DNA of 64,000 nucleotides from Branchiostoma lanceolatum (taxonomy: Eukaryota; Chordata; Leptocardii; Amphioxiformes; Branchiostomatidae). Within the stretch, counting starts at the first letter, position 1. Each line of letters starts with the position of its first letter. Location: positions 17,582,769 through 17,646,768 of the forward strand of contig NC_089727.1 in assembly GCF_035083965.1 (NCBI RefSeq), written 5' to 3'. Both the position numbers and the translations under genes were made by a program. The notes under the pieces are model-generated. The model had not been told where the DNA came from. It saw nothing but the letters and a program-made list of their open reading frames with translations, and did not search any database. This document shows, piece by piece, positions 1 through 11,984 of the stretch.

Positions 1-1052
1 TAATTGTTGTTTTTACGTGTAACACATCTTCTGTGAACGAATACTTCTTCCGCCGCGCTGACGATAGTGATCAGAATTTTCCCGGTGCACTCCAATTGTT
101 TTTCTACACGTTGTTTGATCCGCGTGCTTTGTAAACAATGACTGTCAAAGTTATTTGTATGAAAATTGTATTTTAGAATTTCAAAGCGTCTTATTTTGCC
201 CCAATAACAACGTTTACTTTGTAGCGAGATCGACCGATATGTTACGTGTGCCGTCAGGATTTCAAAAAGGCCGTCATAGCGGCGTGGAAATCTACGGCGC
301 TGGGCCGAAAAAAAGCGAATTACGAGCAAATTTAAGATACCCGGGAAATATTGGCAGAAAAACCTTAACTTTCAAATTTAGAGGATCCCGGTTAGTAAAG
401 CCCCCAAAGCAAAGAAAAGAAATGTGCCTTCTAAGATAAGAACGTACCGGGCGGATTTTGAGGGAAGTACGTTTTTTGAGAGTGATTTTGTGAATGGGGA
501 TTTTGGCGAACTCAATTTTTTTTTCCAATTCGGCGAAAAATAGAAGCCGCGATTCTGAGAACCAACGGATTAAATTGGTGTGGCCTAATGGAATAGAAAA
601 AAATGCTAGATTGGAAAAACAACAGGAAAACAGAATCTCAAAGGAATGTTTTTACTTTGGTGCACACAATATCAGGGAGTGAACAGCGTCAGGTGCAAGT
701 TTTCACCCCAGCCTTCTGTTTTCATGATTTCTGTTGTTGCTAAAATTAAAAATAAAAATCTGTTAACCAAGAAATTAGATTGGTGTGGCCTTAGAGTCAC
801 AACGGAGTGTCTGCATGGTTGTATCAGTGTTGGCAGACTAGTTTTACCAGACAGCCCATGAATGCCATGAAATAATCCAACGAACTCATTTTCAAAACGT
901 TTTGCTAGAACATAGTCGATGTAGTCTGATTCTAGATCTAGATAGATGTATGCTATTGTCTCCCCCACTTTTAATGCAGACAAAACAATATGCAAACTTG
1001 ATCACATGATTGACATTGTCACCTTACGAATGATACTATGGTGCTTTTCCAG
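1..1052. other. 5' edge: no supported exon, repeat-derived in part
   Basis: No exon could be supported here. The stretch lies inside or upstream of the bHLH-PAS-like gene whose first visible exon begins at 1053. Part of it (about 566-800) is a copy of the Harbinger-like repeat whose full copy is at 37969-38185. An open frame at about 241-438 is rich in basic residues but has no recognisable domain and no clear splice sites. Confidence 0.5.
566..800 (+). mobile_element. Harbinger-like MITE copy, left end altered
   Basis: The sequence matches the reverse complement of 37969-38185 over most of its length, including shared blocks near GCTAGATTGGAAAA, GTGCACACA and TTTTCACCCCAGCCTTCTG. The right end closes with the terminal motif TTGGTGTGGCC followed by TTA, as in the intact copy. 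The left end carries the same motif in direct rather than inverted orientation, so this copy is rearranged. No coding capacity. Confidence 0.7.
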
Positions 1053-4000
1053 AACCCCCCAGCTTGTCCGACGGTAACCTGTCGTTCTGCGTGCGAGTGG
1101 TATGTCGTAACACCACCAACAAGGCCGGCTTCTTCAGCTATAAGTTCGCTCACTTCAAGGGGCACACCCAGCCACTGGTGGAGGACACTGATGGGGAGGG
1201 TGGGTACAACTAACAATCCCGATTCAAGATTAGCTAAAACTTACACTACAATATACAAAATAGCACATAACCATATCATAATGTTTTGGGTTTAAATTCC
1301 TAGCAGGCCAAATGTTGTACAATAGTAGTAGTAGTAGAAGTAGTACGTGCACAGGCCAGCACTGGCCCCTTGCCATGGGTTATACCGCCCTTTTTACGGG
1401 GCGACATACCGTACCCATTCGTTGCCTGTACTCAAGACGGTGATGCGGCAGTTCTCAAGTCCGGGTGAATTGTGTAAATCACCGTATGGCTGATACGAGA
1501 CGGTGGTTCGGCAGGCCTCCATCTGGGTGATTTGTAGTGAATCACCAACTCCAGATAGAAGGATTTGGACCATCGCAAACTGGGACATGCCCTTACTCTT
1601 TTTAGAAAGGTGTGGTGGGTTCTTTTACGTGCCCGGGGTGTGGCTCCCCCCAAACACGGGACCTCCATTTAACGTCCTATCCGAGGGACGTCCCTAACCC
1701 TAGATGAGCTAGGTTCTCATTTATACCTGAGTGAAGTGAGGAAAGTCGTGTTAAGTGCCTTTCCCAAGGGCACAACTTTGGCGAGCAAGTTCGGACATGT
1801 CTCTGGGCACAACCCGGGATCAATCCAGGGTCCCATTGTTTGACAGCCGCGTGCTCTACCACTTGCGCCACACGACGCCACGTTGTACATACAATATACC
1901 TTTTGGAATGGCATTTTTCTTTAATTAGTCTGGGCGCCAAAAGTTGGTTAAGGGAGAGTATGAGAGCTCTGGTAAACTAAGAAGGATAGCACCCAGGCTA
2001 CAATTTCCTTACTGGACTCAGGTAGAAATGAGTACCTATAGCTTCAATCTGTTACTCTTAGATGGAACGTAAAGCTGGAGGTCCAGTACTTCTAGTGTTT
2101 GAGGAGAGCTACGCCTCAGGCATGCTAAAGAACCCACCACACTTGTTGATAAGAGTAGGGGTCCATCCTGGTGTGGTTGGATCAAACGTTATAGTCTGGT
2201 TTTGTGCAGCTTGTGTAACGTACTAAAGGCTGCTTACTGATCATGCAAACAAACAAACAAACAAATGGACAAATAAATTTGGCTCACCATGCAGCATATT
2301 TGCTTTTAACTTCCTTACACATTTAGAATAGTGTTTGTCATTCAAGTCATGCTAATTATATATATGAAACTAATGATTGAAAGTAGAAGACAGATTTTTG
2401 ATTGACCTAATTTTGCTTGTCCCACAGGAAAACTGCCGCCCCCCCTGGTGTTGGTAGCGGTGGTACGACCCTACATGGAGTCAGTGTTTAAGGAGATGTC
2501 CTCGTTCTTCTCCAGGGAGAATGAAGTCCTCATCCTACACAACCTACAGGGGGTCTGTGAGTATGCAGACCAGAGGTGTGTAAATTTAATGCTGCGTGTA
2601 CCTAAACTCCGAACCTAAATTTGACTTCAAGTCCCAACAAAACTAAGCGTCAGGAACCAAGTCCAAACTTGCAAAAAAGTATCTCTCGTTTATATTCTCC
2701 TTTTTGTTCTAAACCATCTAAAACCTTCCATAGATTGTGAAATTTGCACTAGAAAAAGATGAAAATATTCTTGTTATGCATGTAACTGAGCCTTAAAGTT
2801 TGTGTTTACTACTGACTGTATATAATTCTGCATGATTGTGTATTTTTCAAATTGTATGTCAACTTTATGTCAACATGGAATTTTACATATGCCATGGGTT
2901 CACCTGAACCCCTGGACTTGAATCCGGACCTGAACCTGAACATGAGTTTAGGTATGCAGCACTATGTGTGATTGTGTTACTCTTGTTCCAATTAAGACCA
3001 CTCCATTGACCCTTTTGTTGCAAAATGCTGTCTTACATAGTAAATAGTCCCTGTAGCATATGTGCTTAACGATCCCACTTGGGATCAAATTCTGTGGATC
3101 CGTGGGTGGGGTTTCAACCCCAGGGTTGGCCCCAGCTTGGACATATTGTGAAGGATTGCATTCGTCATTTTGGGTGGTGATGTAAAGCCAGCGGCCCCGT
3201 ATACGAGGGAGCTTCAGGCGAAAGCTTTGGGCATTAAGATCCTGCACATCAAAAATAACACACTTATTGAGAACAGTAGGGGTGACCCGGTATGCTTAGC
3301 TGGAAACCAAGCAGTAGTGGAGCACCATTGCACCACCAGCTACTATAATTCTTGATTTGTTAACTGTAGCTTGATTTTTAGCTGATTTAACGGTCACTAG
3401 TCAACTGCTAAAATTTCATCATCGCAAATATTTGAGACAGTAATGTTTGTTCCCACCGTTGAAATTAAGTGCCGTGACCTACTCCATTTTTCCCCAACCG
3501 CTATATTTCCCTGCCGCTATATTTAAGAGATTTACAGTACTAACCTGTATCATATTTATTACATTGCAGATTCTTTCAGGTAGATTGCTTCTCCTTATAA
3601 TTACACAAATACGTCCCAGCTCTGTGTATTGTCTTAGATTGTATGGTAGTAGCTGTCGGGTTATGAAGCATTGTATGACTTTGCCTTCCAGAATGTTTAA
3701 GTTTGGGGCCCTGGCTAGGGAGATTCGGTCCGGCTCAGTCTACGATCAAGTCGACAAAGAGGATCTGAAGTATGTCTCCCATGCACACAGTGTCAGTAAG
3801 TATCTTCTCTACTTATTTTATTCATTATTATTTGATATTTCACCAAGGTGCATTTACATGTATTGCCTCAAAGTCGTTTTTCAAAGAGGCAAACTCAGAA
3901 TCTGAGTACTAGGACAAATAGACGAATTTGAACCACACAAACTAGTTTTGTTATAGGGAGCATTTTGCTCATAAGTTGTCATCTCGCACACCTGTTAAGA

Positions 4001-7000
4001 ATAGACCGCATTCGAATGACATGCCCCGAACCATAACCGGTGTCAGAGAGCGTCCAGTAGGTATTCACTTTCCGCCGGCGGACTGACCCATGCACACATG
4101 CCGCCAAAGGTTTCCGGATATCGCTAGACAATGTCAGTGGCTATTTCAGATTCAGCTTTATTCTGATTGGCATTGCATGTGACATTAGTATAAAACAAAA
4201 ATATCCACATGAATTGCTCCAATACTTACATGGCTTGCCATTGACTTAACGGTTTACAGTAACAGAAATCGCTTAAACATAGATACCTGATTCCTAATTC
4301 ATGGACAGTGATGCATGGTTTTAAAATTCTAACAACGATCAGATGAAGTGTCGCTATGATAAAATTCAATACTGACTGATTTTAAAAAGAACTTCACCGC
4401 CCATTACACAACTGACGGGTAAAAAGGAACCATCAACTGGCATTACTATAAAACAGACGTAGAGATCGGGGTGCAAATGAAAGTTGATGTCTTTAAAAAG
4501 TTTTACTACTTCCTCATCTGCGTAAAATCCTGAGAAAAACAGCTTGTTTTGAACTTAACTATCGTAAATTAGTCAGATTGTAATCGAACACCAGCTTCCT
4601 CCGGGTTCTGAAAATGTCGTTACTTTGAACACGTTCTATCCTTAACGGACGTGCACGATGACATAGATGGTTTCTGAGCAAAATTCAGTGAGGAAACCAG
4701 TTTGTATGGTTCAAATTCGTCTATTGGAATCTCTCATCTTTTTGACAGTCTATGAGACGTCTCAGACAAGCACTGTCTTCAGAATTAAGCGGAAGATGCA
4801 GCTGGGTTACTGTCACAGCATCACCTACGTCATCAAGGACAGGTGGACCAGTCGGCCCAAGGGTTTCCTCAGTTTCTTCAGCGTCCTAAGGTACGTACTG
4901 TAAATCTTGAAATGTTTGCCATGGTTTTATTTTCACAGTGACCTCTCCACCGCAAAATCATGACATCACAAATATCGGTTTCCATTGTATTAGTGTAAAA
5001 CGCAACGAAAACCTCCTTTTATTTGATACTACAAATAAAGCACGTCCTTGCAAAAATAAATGGATTTACAGTGTACTCAAGCAGCACTCTCTTTCTTTTT
5101 CTTCAGTGAAAAGGAAGGCAGGCTGCGATGGAAGAGACAGGACAAAGAATTCCGAGGCATGATAGTGGCGAAGCAAACGCCGCTATCACTTCCAGGAGGG
5201 GAAACCAGTACAAAGGAGGAGTCTTTGTCTCCTCTGTCTTCAAACTGCTCAAGCAGTGGTTCAATGGACTTGGCTTCCATCACGAGTCACATGGCAGTTA
5301 GCAGTATGAAAGTAGAAGTGCCTGATGGTTCCACATTTGGACCCCACACTCTCGAGGGCCTGACTCTGTTATCAGATGTACACGCGGGGGAAAAATCATC
5401 CCCCTTGCAGGACACGGCCGGCTGTTGCGAAACGGTCGTATGGCCCGTTGGTCGTCCGTTAGAAACATCACCTTCACAGCAAGCACAGTCCGACAGTCTC
5501 CAGGACACTTCCAGCAGTGGTTCTCTGCCCAGCTTCGCCAAAGCGGGTTCGAGCGGTGGAAGCAGTCCGCAAACGTCAAGTTTGACGAAAGCGTGCCTGA
5601 CGCCCAGTCCCGTACTCCAGCCTAGTCCCACTCACAGCAGCCACAGCGTACATGACCAGAATACGACGTTGCAGTCTTCAGTTCCCGACAGTTTGCTAAG
5701 AAGATTTATGGACAACCAAATATCTCTGTCCTCTGTCACTCATACAATATCAACAGATTCAACGTCCATGCTTCACAATGCTCACAATGATGGTGGCTTC
5801 ATCAACGGTATACAGGAAGAGTTCGCTGGCGCTTCCCACTCGATTGCAGGTTATTCTGATTCCTTGGGAAGTCTTAGTACAGGAGAGAAAGAAGGAGAAG
5901 TAACATCTGAACTCCCCTCTGTAGCAGTGGTTCACCCCACGCAGGCCAGGGCCATGGTATCTTCCAATGGACCAGTCGACCTTCAACCCCTCACTGGTAT
6001 GTAGATATCATCATGATGATGGTATTGAAATTTGTTTTGATTCATTGATTACGGAGGCAGCTTGTCTACATGTGCATAGTTTGGTTAAACATGAAGACTC
6101 CAGGTAAAGCCCCTGTCACACATTCAGGACCTTCCAGTCACTTTACTCCCAACCACTCCCCAACCAAGGTCGTTGCTGGGTTGGGAGTAGCCTGGAATCC
6201 ATCCTATTCTAGCTCCAGTTCACTCCTCTGATCGTAATCCAAGCAGAATGGGACTTTTCCAACTTTGATCTGTTAAGATTTATAGTTGACTGGCACAGAC
6301 GACATTTAAAGGCTAGTAGGCAACCTCGCTGACCAACTCCTAACTGTAGACAGGGGTTCATCTAAACCGGGAAATTGGGGCACTGCACCCTCTTGTTTCA
6401 GCCCAGCGCCCCCTTGTCAAATTCAGATTTTAGCTTGCAGCATTCCCTCAGCGATTGATTCTTCCATAGATACATAGAATTTTCTCCCTCGCCTGTGTGT
6501 GCTCCCTCTTGTTTAATTTTTCTAGAAAAATCCCTGGTAGATGACCTTGCTCTCAACTGTAATGACTTCCAGCCATGATCTGGAGAACGTCAGACGGGCT
6601 TTAATGAGATTCTGTCAAACAAAATAAAATTAAAGTTAAACAAGTCTGATTAATGACAAGTTCTGCCGCCTCTGACCTGTACTCCCTGCCACTCTGGCAA
6701 GTCGAACCTTTGCAGTCATCTTCCCACTCACTTCCTGTTCCTCTACTGACAGCGCATTCAAGTATCTATGAACACGCACCAACCCAAACAAGAAAACAAA
6801 CGCACGCAAAAAAAAAGACTACACACGGAGTCAGGACCTAGGGGGGTAGAGAGCCCCTGGGCTGGTGTAAGTTACGACAGAGAGTGTGGCTGTGCGATCA
6901 GTTGAATAAATATTATTTTGAGATCTTTGCGTGTTCATCTGATGCTTTTGAAAAAAACTATTAACAATGGCGTTGTCGGCAGGATAAACAGTAAACCTCT

Positions 7001-7940
7001 GTATACATTGTAAACAATCATCCTTGAACCAAAAATTCTTCCAGATCCGTTTGGAGTCTTCACCAGTCCGTCGGAGGATGCCCAACCGGTCCTCCAGACC
7101 AGCCTGACTCCCTCGGCCCAGTCCCTTATGACGGAAGAGTACCAGCTAGACCGCCAGCTGGCCAAGCAGCAGAGACAGCTGTCCCAGCAGATGCAGCAGT
7201 ACAAGCGGGAAATGCAGTTAGTTCAGAACCAGATTGAGTTGAACCAGTGCATTATAAAGCTCCAGGTAGGAATCGTTTTTGCAGCAAATGCTAGGTAAAT
7301 CATTGCCCTATAGCCCTTACTTACACAAGCTTTCACTGTTCAGGGCGTCCCTTCCCAGCAGAGTTTGTGGACATAAGACATCCAAATCAGGGGAACTGGT
7401 TGCAAAAAAAAAGAACTACATGTACATGCACCAATGAGAGATTAGTATGGGGGTTCAACGGAAACAGAAACATGCGAAACAGAATGTCCTGGTAGCCTGA
7501 CCTGGGGAATATTCAAAGGTCAGTCAATAAATCTAGCCTTATTAGGAGGGCCTGATTCCCCAGGCTTACAAATTACAGTTGGTTGTCATTGAGCATCTAG
7601 AGGGCTTATCAGTTTGAGGGCCACTTATATTTAATGCATGATTTAACCAGGTTACCCTTTCACTGTAACCAATTGCATTTTAAGACGACAGATTTTCCGT
7701 TATGCTTTTCTTCTGTCTAAGTTTAGCTTGACGCTGGGCTTACAAATTGTTTTACTTCTTTTTGTACAGAAGCTGAAGGGAAAAGAGCAGGATGTGGCTC
7801 GTCTGATGAACGACAATACGCACTGTCCGCACAGTCTAAGTGTCCAGCTGGACAACGCCGAAGCCTTCCCGTTCACTGCCCCACCGGACCTCCCTCTGGC
7901 CTCAACAACAACATCACCAACAACACAACTACCTTATTAG
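1053..7940 (+). CDS. bHLH-PAS transcription factor-like protein, C-terminal part (PAS-A end, PAS-B, Q-rich coiled coil)
   Basis: Seven exons are supported: 1053-1199, 2428-2575, 3692-3795, 4749-4890, 5107-5996, 7045-7265 and 7770-7940 (TAG stop). All introns are GT-AG and every phase matches, giving 606 residues; the N-terminal bHLH and most of PAS-A lie to the left. Exon 1 has SDGNLSFCVRVVCRNTT and AGFFSYKF, resembling the end of PAS-A in AHR-type proteins. Exon 2 has LPPPLVLVAVVRPYMESVF, resembling the strand and linker that lead into PAS-B. Exon 4 has RWTSRPKGF, comparable to the W-x-SRP-E/D strand at the end of CLOCK-type PAS-B. The 890-nt exon 5 encodes a low-complexity Ser/Thr/Pro-rich region, typical of a transactivation segment. 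Exon 6 encodes a Gln-rich coiled coil (QLAKQQRQLSQQMQQYKREM), reminiscent of the late CLOCK/NPAS2 segment. Family members bind E-box or XRE DNA as heterodimers in the nucleus. The assignment to CLOCK, AHR or another subfamily is unresolved, so no symbol is given. Confidence 0.66.
1378..1475. repeat. dispersed repeat fragment (TTATACCGCC family)
   Basis: The segment with GGTTATACCGCC, GCGACATACC, TTCGTTGCCTGT and CAAGACGG reappears at about 21414-21500 with small differences, and related pieces occur near 12505 and 20390. It is a short dispersed repeat, non-coding, in intron 1 of the bHLH-PAS-like gene. Confidence 0.55.
1567..1880 (-). repeat. tRNA-derived SINE (minus orientation)
   Basis: Read on the minus strand from 1880, the head begins TGGCGTCGTGTGGCGCAAGT, an A-box-like block (TGGCGCAAGTGG). 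About 45 nt later comes a B-box-like GGATTGATCCCGG, the spacing expected of a tRNA-derived pol III promoter. The body then contains GGGCACAAC/AAAGGCACTTAA and GCACGTAAAAGAACCCACCA, shared with the copies at 12635-12932 and 17665-17962. Short open frames crossing it are not genes. Confidence 0.75.
2060..2165 (+). repeat. SINE body fragment
   Basis: The block TAAAGAACCCACCACACTTG followed by ATAAGAGTAGGGG matches the body of the tRNA-derived SINEs at 3170-3345 and 9828-10018. It is a fragment without a tRNA-like head, in intron 1 of the bHLH-PAS-like gene. Confidence 0.5.
2590..2963. mobile_element. non-autonomous TIR element of the ACCTAAAC family
   Basis: The left end reads TGCTGCGTGTACCTAAACTC. 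The right end, reverse-complemented, reads GTGCTGCATACCTAAACTC, so the ends form imperfect terminal inverted repeats. The interior holds further inverted blocks of CTGAACC and GGTTCGGA type. It is related to the better preserved element at 13079-13502, and starts about 15 nt after the exon 2 donor (2576). Confidence 0.5.
3165..3345 (+). repeat. SINE body copy (plus orientation)
   Basis: It contains GAGGGAGCTTCAGGC, GCACATCAAAAATAACACAC and GAGTAGGGGTGACCCGG-like blocks that align with 9828-10018. The core is the same as in the tRNA-derived SINEs of this window. Non-coding; it explains the apparent open frame here. Confidence 0.6.
4898..5071 (+). mobile_element. mariner-like MITE filling most of an intron
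   Basis: The left end CTGTAAATCTTGAAATGTTT begins 7 nt after the exon end at 4890, directly after a TA. The right end is the reverse complement, closing with GGATTTACAG. It belongs to a subfamily also seen near 33575-33700 and 59610-59720 and is related to the CTGTAAATGCA family elsewhere in the window. The host intron is only 4891-5106, so the element makes up about 174 of its 216 nt. Confidence 0.65.
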
Positions 7941-9355
7941 AAGGAGTCACAAATAAAAACAAGGAGCTTTGGCTTAAACGAGAGCTCAGTAACAGTGATT
8001 CGACGTAATGTATCAACCACCATGATGTGCCTGGAAAAAAGTTTTTCCAGTTTAGCTCGCTGAAGAACTGGTCCTGAGAGAAAAGACAGACGCTATGTAC
8101 AGTATGTACAGGTTCATTGTACCGGGGAAATTCCCCTAGCTCTTAACGACAAGCACAGTGAACAGTGGACCACAGCTTAATGTCCTGTCCTAAAGCCCCC
8201 GTCACAAATAAGAAATTCAGCTCGGTTGATGTGTTGGCGAGCTTCAAATGTGCATTTTCGGCCGAAGTACGGCCGACGTCCTGTCGATTAAGCGGGCTTC
8301 GGGCGATTTATAGAAATCAAAGTTGATCCAAATATTGGCCTTTTACCAGGTTAGTTGATTCTGACTTCGTCCATGTCCAAGAGATGGTACCATCTCATGG
8401 GGGATTTTTAGTTTTTAGTGTTCGACGGACGTCACCCGAGATTTTCATTCGAAAATACAGTTGACGCTCGGGTGATTTTGAAATTCGGCGAGCTTTGGGT
8501 GATCTACAAATAATTTGGACGACGCTCGCATGAATTGTGACGTCGGCTTAAGGACTGTAGCACTATCCAGTAGCATGCATGTCGGGTGAGCGACACAGCC
8601 AGGATCAAACTCACGGCTTCTTGGTCTAAAGGCAGGGTTGCTAACCGCTGGACTATACGTGTCACGCTACTGCAAAGCGGGTGTGTTCCGCCAAAAGGTT
8701 AGATTATCCGACATAATACTTGTGCGCTTGCAGATACCCATATTGGCTTGGTGTACACAAAACTACTGGAAAAACAAAATGACTGCAATACATATCATTC
8801 AAAGAAAGTTAATCTTTCCCTATACTGAAAACACAAATATGGCCAATGCTATCAAACAGTTATGAGCGATACCATTTAGTAACCCAAAATGAATATATAT
8901 GTATATATTTAATGAATAAAGGTCTGAAATATTTGTCGTTTAGATTTGTACCAAAAATATGATAGAGATTGTATGCAAAATACATATCATTCGAAAAATA
9001 TGATATTTCCTTTCTCTAAAAACACTAAGTATGGACAACAGTATACACAATACAGTGATTGTATTTTGGCATCGTGCTACCATTGTCATGCATTTGTAAT
9101 GTTATCATGTGACCCACATAGAGCACCTATATATTTGAATGCACTCAGCTGGTCTGTGGATTTATACAAAAAGATACGATGACAGAGAAATTGTATTCTT
9201 GGAAATTTTATAGTAATTTCGGTTATATTTGAGATGTCATTATCCATTTTACAAGGTGAAAAGTGTGCCTATATATATACCTCAAAAGATGACTTGTTTG
9301 AATTCATAGATTGTTAAATTCCAAGGGTTTTTGAAGGTTATATCTTACCATATGA
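7941..9355. other. 3' UTR or intergenic sequence, no gene seen
   Basis: AT-rich sequence after the bHLH-PAS-like stop codon. About 8200-8550 contains several short repeats of the type TTCGGCGAGC and GGGCGATTT/GGGTGATTT in both orientations, suggesting a degraded inverted-repeat element. No open frame with protein-like composition was found. Confidence 0.4.
7952..7957 (+). terminator. candidate polyadenylation signal AATAAA of the bHLH-PAS-like gene
   Basis: An AATAAA lies 12 nt after the stop codon. That is unusually close, so it may not be the main signal. A second AATAAA at 8915-8920 would give a UTR of about 1 kb. The sequence alone cannot decide which is used. Confidence 0.3.
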
Positions 9356-9359
9356 TGTA

Positions 9360-9566
9360 CTGTAAATGCATTCAAGTTCGCATGGTTTTTATTTCGCCGT
9401 AGGGAGAAAACTGAGCGTTCACGGTGGTTTTAAGTTCGCGTTTGAGACAATAGTAGACAAGGAAGTATGTGGCAAAAAAGGTTTGCGATGGTTTTAAGTT
9501 TGCGGCGAAGAGCTTACCGCGAAAACCGCGAACATTAAACAACCACGAACATTTCTGCATTTACAG
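9360..9566. mobile_element. mariner-like MITE (CTGTAAATGCA family), well preserved copy
   Basis: The ends are CTGTAAATGCATTCAAGTTC and its inverse CGAACATTTCTGCATTTACAG, flanked on both sides by TA, the target duplication of Tc1/mariner-type elements. The interior contains GCGGTAAGC/GCGAACTTAAA-type blocks in both orientations. About ten copies or fragments occur in the window, making it one of the most abundant repeats here. No transposase ORF, so it is non-autonomous. Confidence 0.8.
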
Positions 9567-9827
9567 TAATTTCTTGGTTCTGGAATTTTGCTGGGGGGGG
9601 GGATTTCAATAACTAAGATCTGTATATGTTGGCAGTGTCAAAATATGAAGTGGAAAATATTTTGTGCAGGCAGATGTGAAAGTTTGTTGATTCAGATCCT
9701 TAGCTTGCTTACTTACTTGCTTATGTCGAGACCTTCCAGTCACGAGTCGAGATGACAGCCCAAGTGTTTCGGTCCTTTGCATTCGTCTGATAAATTTCTT
9801 ATTGCTTTCTAGCCATGATTTGTAAAC

Positions 9828-10018
9828 ATAGTGTCATTTTGGATGGTGACGTAATGCATGTGGCCCCGTGTATGAGGGAGCTTCAGGCATTAGCCTCAAG
9901 CGTCAAACCTCTGCACGTAAAAGAACCCAACACACTTATCGAGAAGAGTAGGGGTGACCCGGTGTGCTTGGCCAAAAACGTGAGCCGTAGGGAAGCCGCA
10001 TTGCACTACCACTAGCTA
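9828..10018 (+). repeat. SINE body copy (plus orientation)
   Basis: It contains GAGGGAGCTTCAGGCATTAG, CTGCACGTAAAAGAACCCAA, GAGTAGGGGTGACCCGG and a GCACTACCACTAGCTACT end, aligning with 3165-3345. It shares the CACGTAAAAGAACCC core with the tRNA-headed SINEs read on the minus strand. The open frame across it is a SINE artefact. Confidence 0.65.
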
Positions 10019-10919
10019 CTTGAAAAAGCAGCATGCTTCACCTCAAATGAGGATGCCTTGAAACGAAACGAAGTGCCAGAAAAGTCCGTCTGCAGGAAAT
10101 TTCGACAGCAATACAGTTGATGTTCTCTTGATCACTGCATCATTTTTAGAGATCGCCTGATGTTCTCAGGTCTCCAAGCACCGTCCAGTGTAACGGTAGA
10201 TTTTCTGGCAAAAAATATGCTCGATTTTCTGGCGATTTTGAAATTTGGCCACCTGGCGATCAACAAATTCGTCCAATGGTCTTTGACGCCGTTTTGATAG
10301 CCACCAGCTGATTGGGCAGTTTGGGCTTTTAATGTACAACTAAATTATTACACATATCAATTTTGGTATTTTCATACACGACAAAAAGTGAAAAACCGAA
10401 GACAATGATAATTTCCTTTTACATATCATATTTTTAAATATATACAGTGCCCTCTAAACAATGTATTAGCTGTCAAAATTTCTAGTTTGTTGTTTTGTAA
10501 ATTTGTTCACACGTATTCTAAATGATGTTTGTAAATATCCATGTTTAAGTGTGCACACATCTTGATGTCATCTACCATTCTATAGCCATTTCCTGCACCT
10601 TTGCTACTGTAATTTGTATGTTTATTAATTTAATTAAAAGTTCAACCATTCACATGCTTTTAAGGCTCACATGATGATAAAGGTAAATGATTGGTTCATT
10701 TTTTAATGCAGTTATTGATGTGAAAATACTATTTAATTGTCAATCAAATCCATGGTGTATCAACACCAAAATAGGTATTATGCAACTTATGTTGGTGTCA
10801 ATAATTGTTGTTCAGTCATTCCACAGTTCCTCTTCCTTTAAATAGCACAAAATATTTGAAGAGTATCAAATAGCCAGGGGAGAAGTACCATAAGTTAGTC
10901 GCTTTATTGACATCTTAAT

Positions 10920-11372
10920 AAGGAGGTTCACAATTCCAACTGCACATGCACAGTTAATTGCATTGACAATTGTGGGTAATACTGTAAATGCATTTAAGTT
11001 CGCATGGTTTTTATTTCACGGTAGGGAAAAAATGGAGTGTACGCAGTGGTTTTAAGTTTGTGTTTGAAACAATAGTAGCACTACAGTCATAGGTGGGCAA
11101 AAAGTTTTGTGGTGAGGAGTTCACCGCAAAATCCATGAACCTTAAACCATCGCAAACATTTCTGCATTTACAGTAGGTCAAATATGAAGGCCCCTAGGCC
11201 CTGAGATATAAACAAAACACATCTACATTGTTATGAAAGCCTAACGACAGAGTTCTGACAAGTACAAGTATAGTCAGACAAGAACTGTTTACAAGTTAGA
11301 GGCCTTCACCTTTGACATACTACCCACAATGCATGTTGCTGTGCATGTGCTCTTAAAACGATGAACCTCCTT
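10920..11372. mobile_element. TIR element interrupted by a mariner-like MITE
   Basis: The left arm AAGGAGGTTCA, followed by GCACATGCACAG and ACAATTGTGGGTA, is mirrored at the right by TACCCACAATGCATG, CTGTGCATGTGC and TGAACCTCCTT. The middle carries AGGTCAAATATGAAGGCCCC and its inverse, related to the element at 51770-51946. A complete mariner-like MITE (10982-11173) sits inside it, so the order of insertion can be read directly. Confidence 0.65.
10982..11173. mobile_element. mariner-like MITE nested in another element
   Basis: Begins CTGTAAATGCATTTAAGTTC after a TA and ends TTTCTGCATTTACAG before a TA. Same family as 9360-9566. It interrupts the element at 10920-11372. Confidence 0.8.
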
Positions 11373-11984
11373 AATTATAACTTGGCTTTGTTATTGAAAG
11401 AGTAGACATTTCAGTGGGTATTTAAGATGAAAGCATGTACATGTATTTAAAATTCCTGTATCCTTAAATAATAATTCAGTAGATGATATCAATACGCTAA
11501 ATGATATATTGTCAGATCACCTCAAGAAAATATACTGGCTTTCTTGTGCAAAAATGACTTATTACGTTATGACTAAATTCTGACTTTGCATACAGTATAT
11601 CGCAACAGTATTTCTCCAAATGTTGTATTATGTACATGTATATTATGACTTTATTATCTAGAAGTGATTGATTTGTGAATATGATAGTTAGGTATCATAT
11701 TTCGGTGATTATGCCTTCGAACTGCTAGCAATGCAATGCAAATTGTTGTTGTTTCGTGCCAGAACGATTGTAATTTCCAAGCACAGTATTATGTGGTATT
11801 TGGTAGACATACATGTATGCTTACTAGACTGAAACTTTCGATCTGATTATTTAAATTCAGTTTTCCCTCCTCAGTTGTTTGTTAAGTGCTTGTGACACCA
11901 AAATACATTCATGATATTGTACCATTATGATAGTATGATTCAATGAACATATAGATCCACCTAACTGGATAAAATTTGTAAACA

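Noticed and set aside
1677-1940. Minus-strand open frame
   Set aside because: It lies over a tRNA-derived SINE whose copies elsewhere keep no common frame.
9815-10015. Plus-strand open frame with a peptide resembling that at 3170-3355
   Set aside because: The similarity reflects a shared SINE body rather than a gene family.
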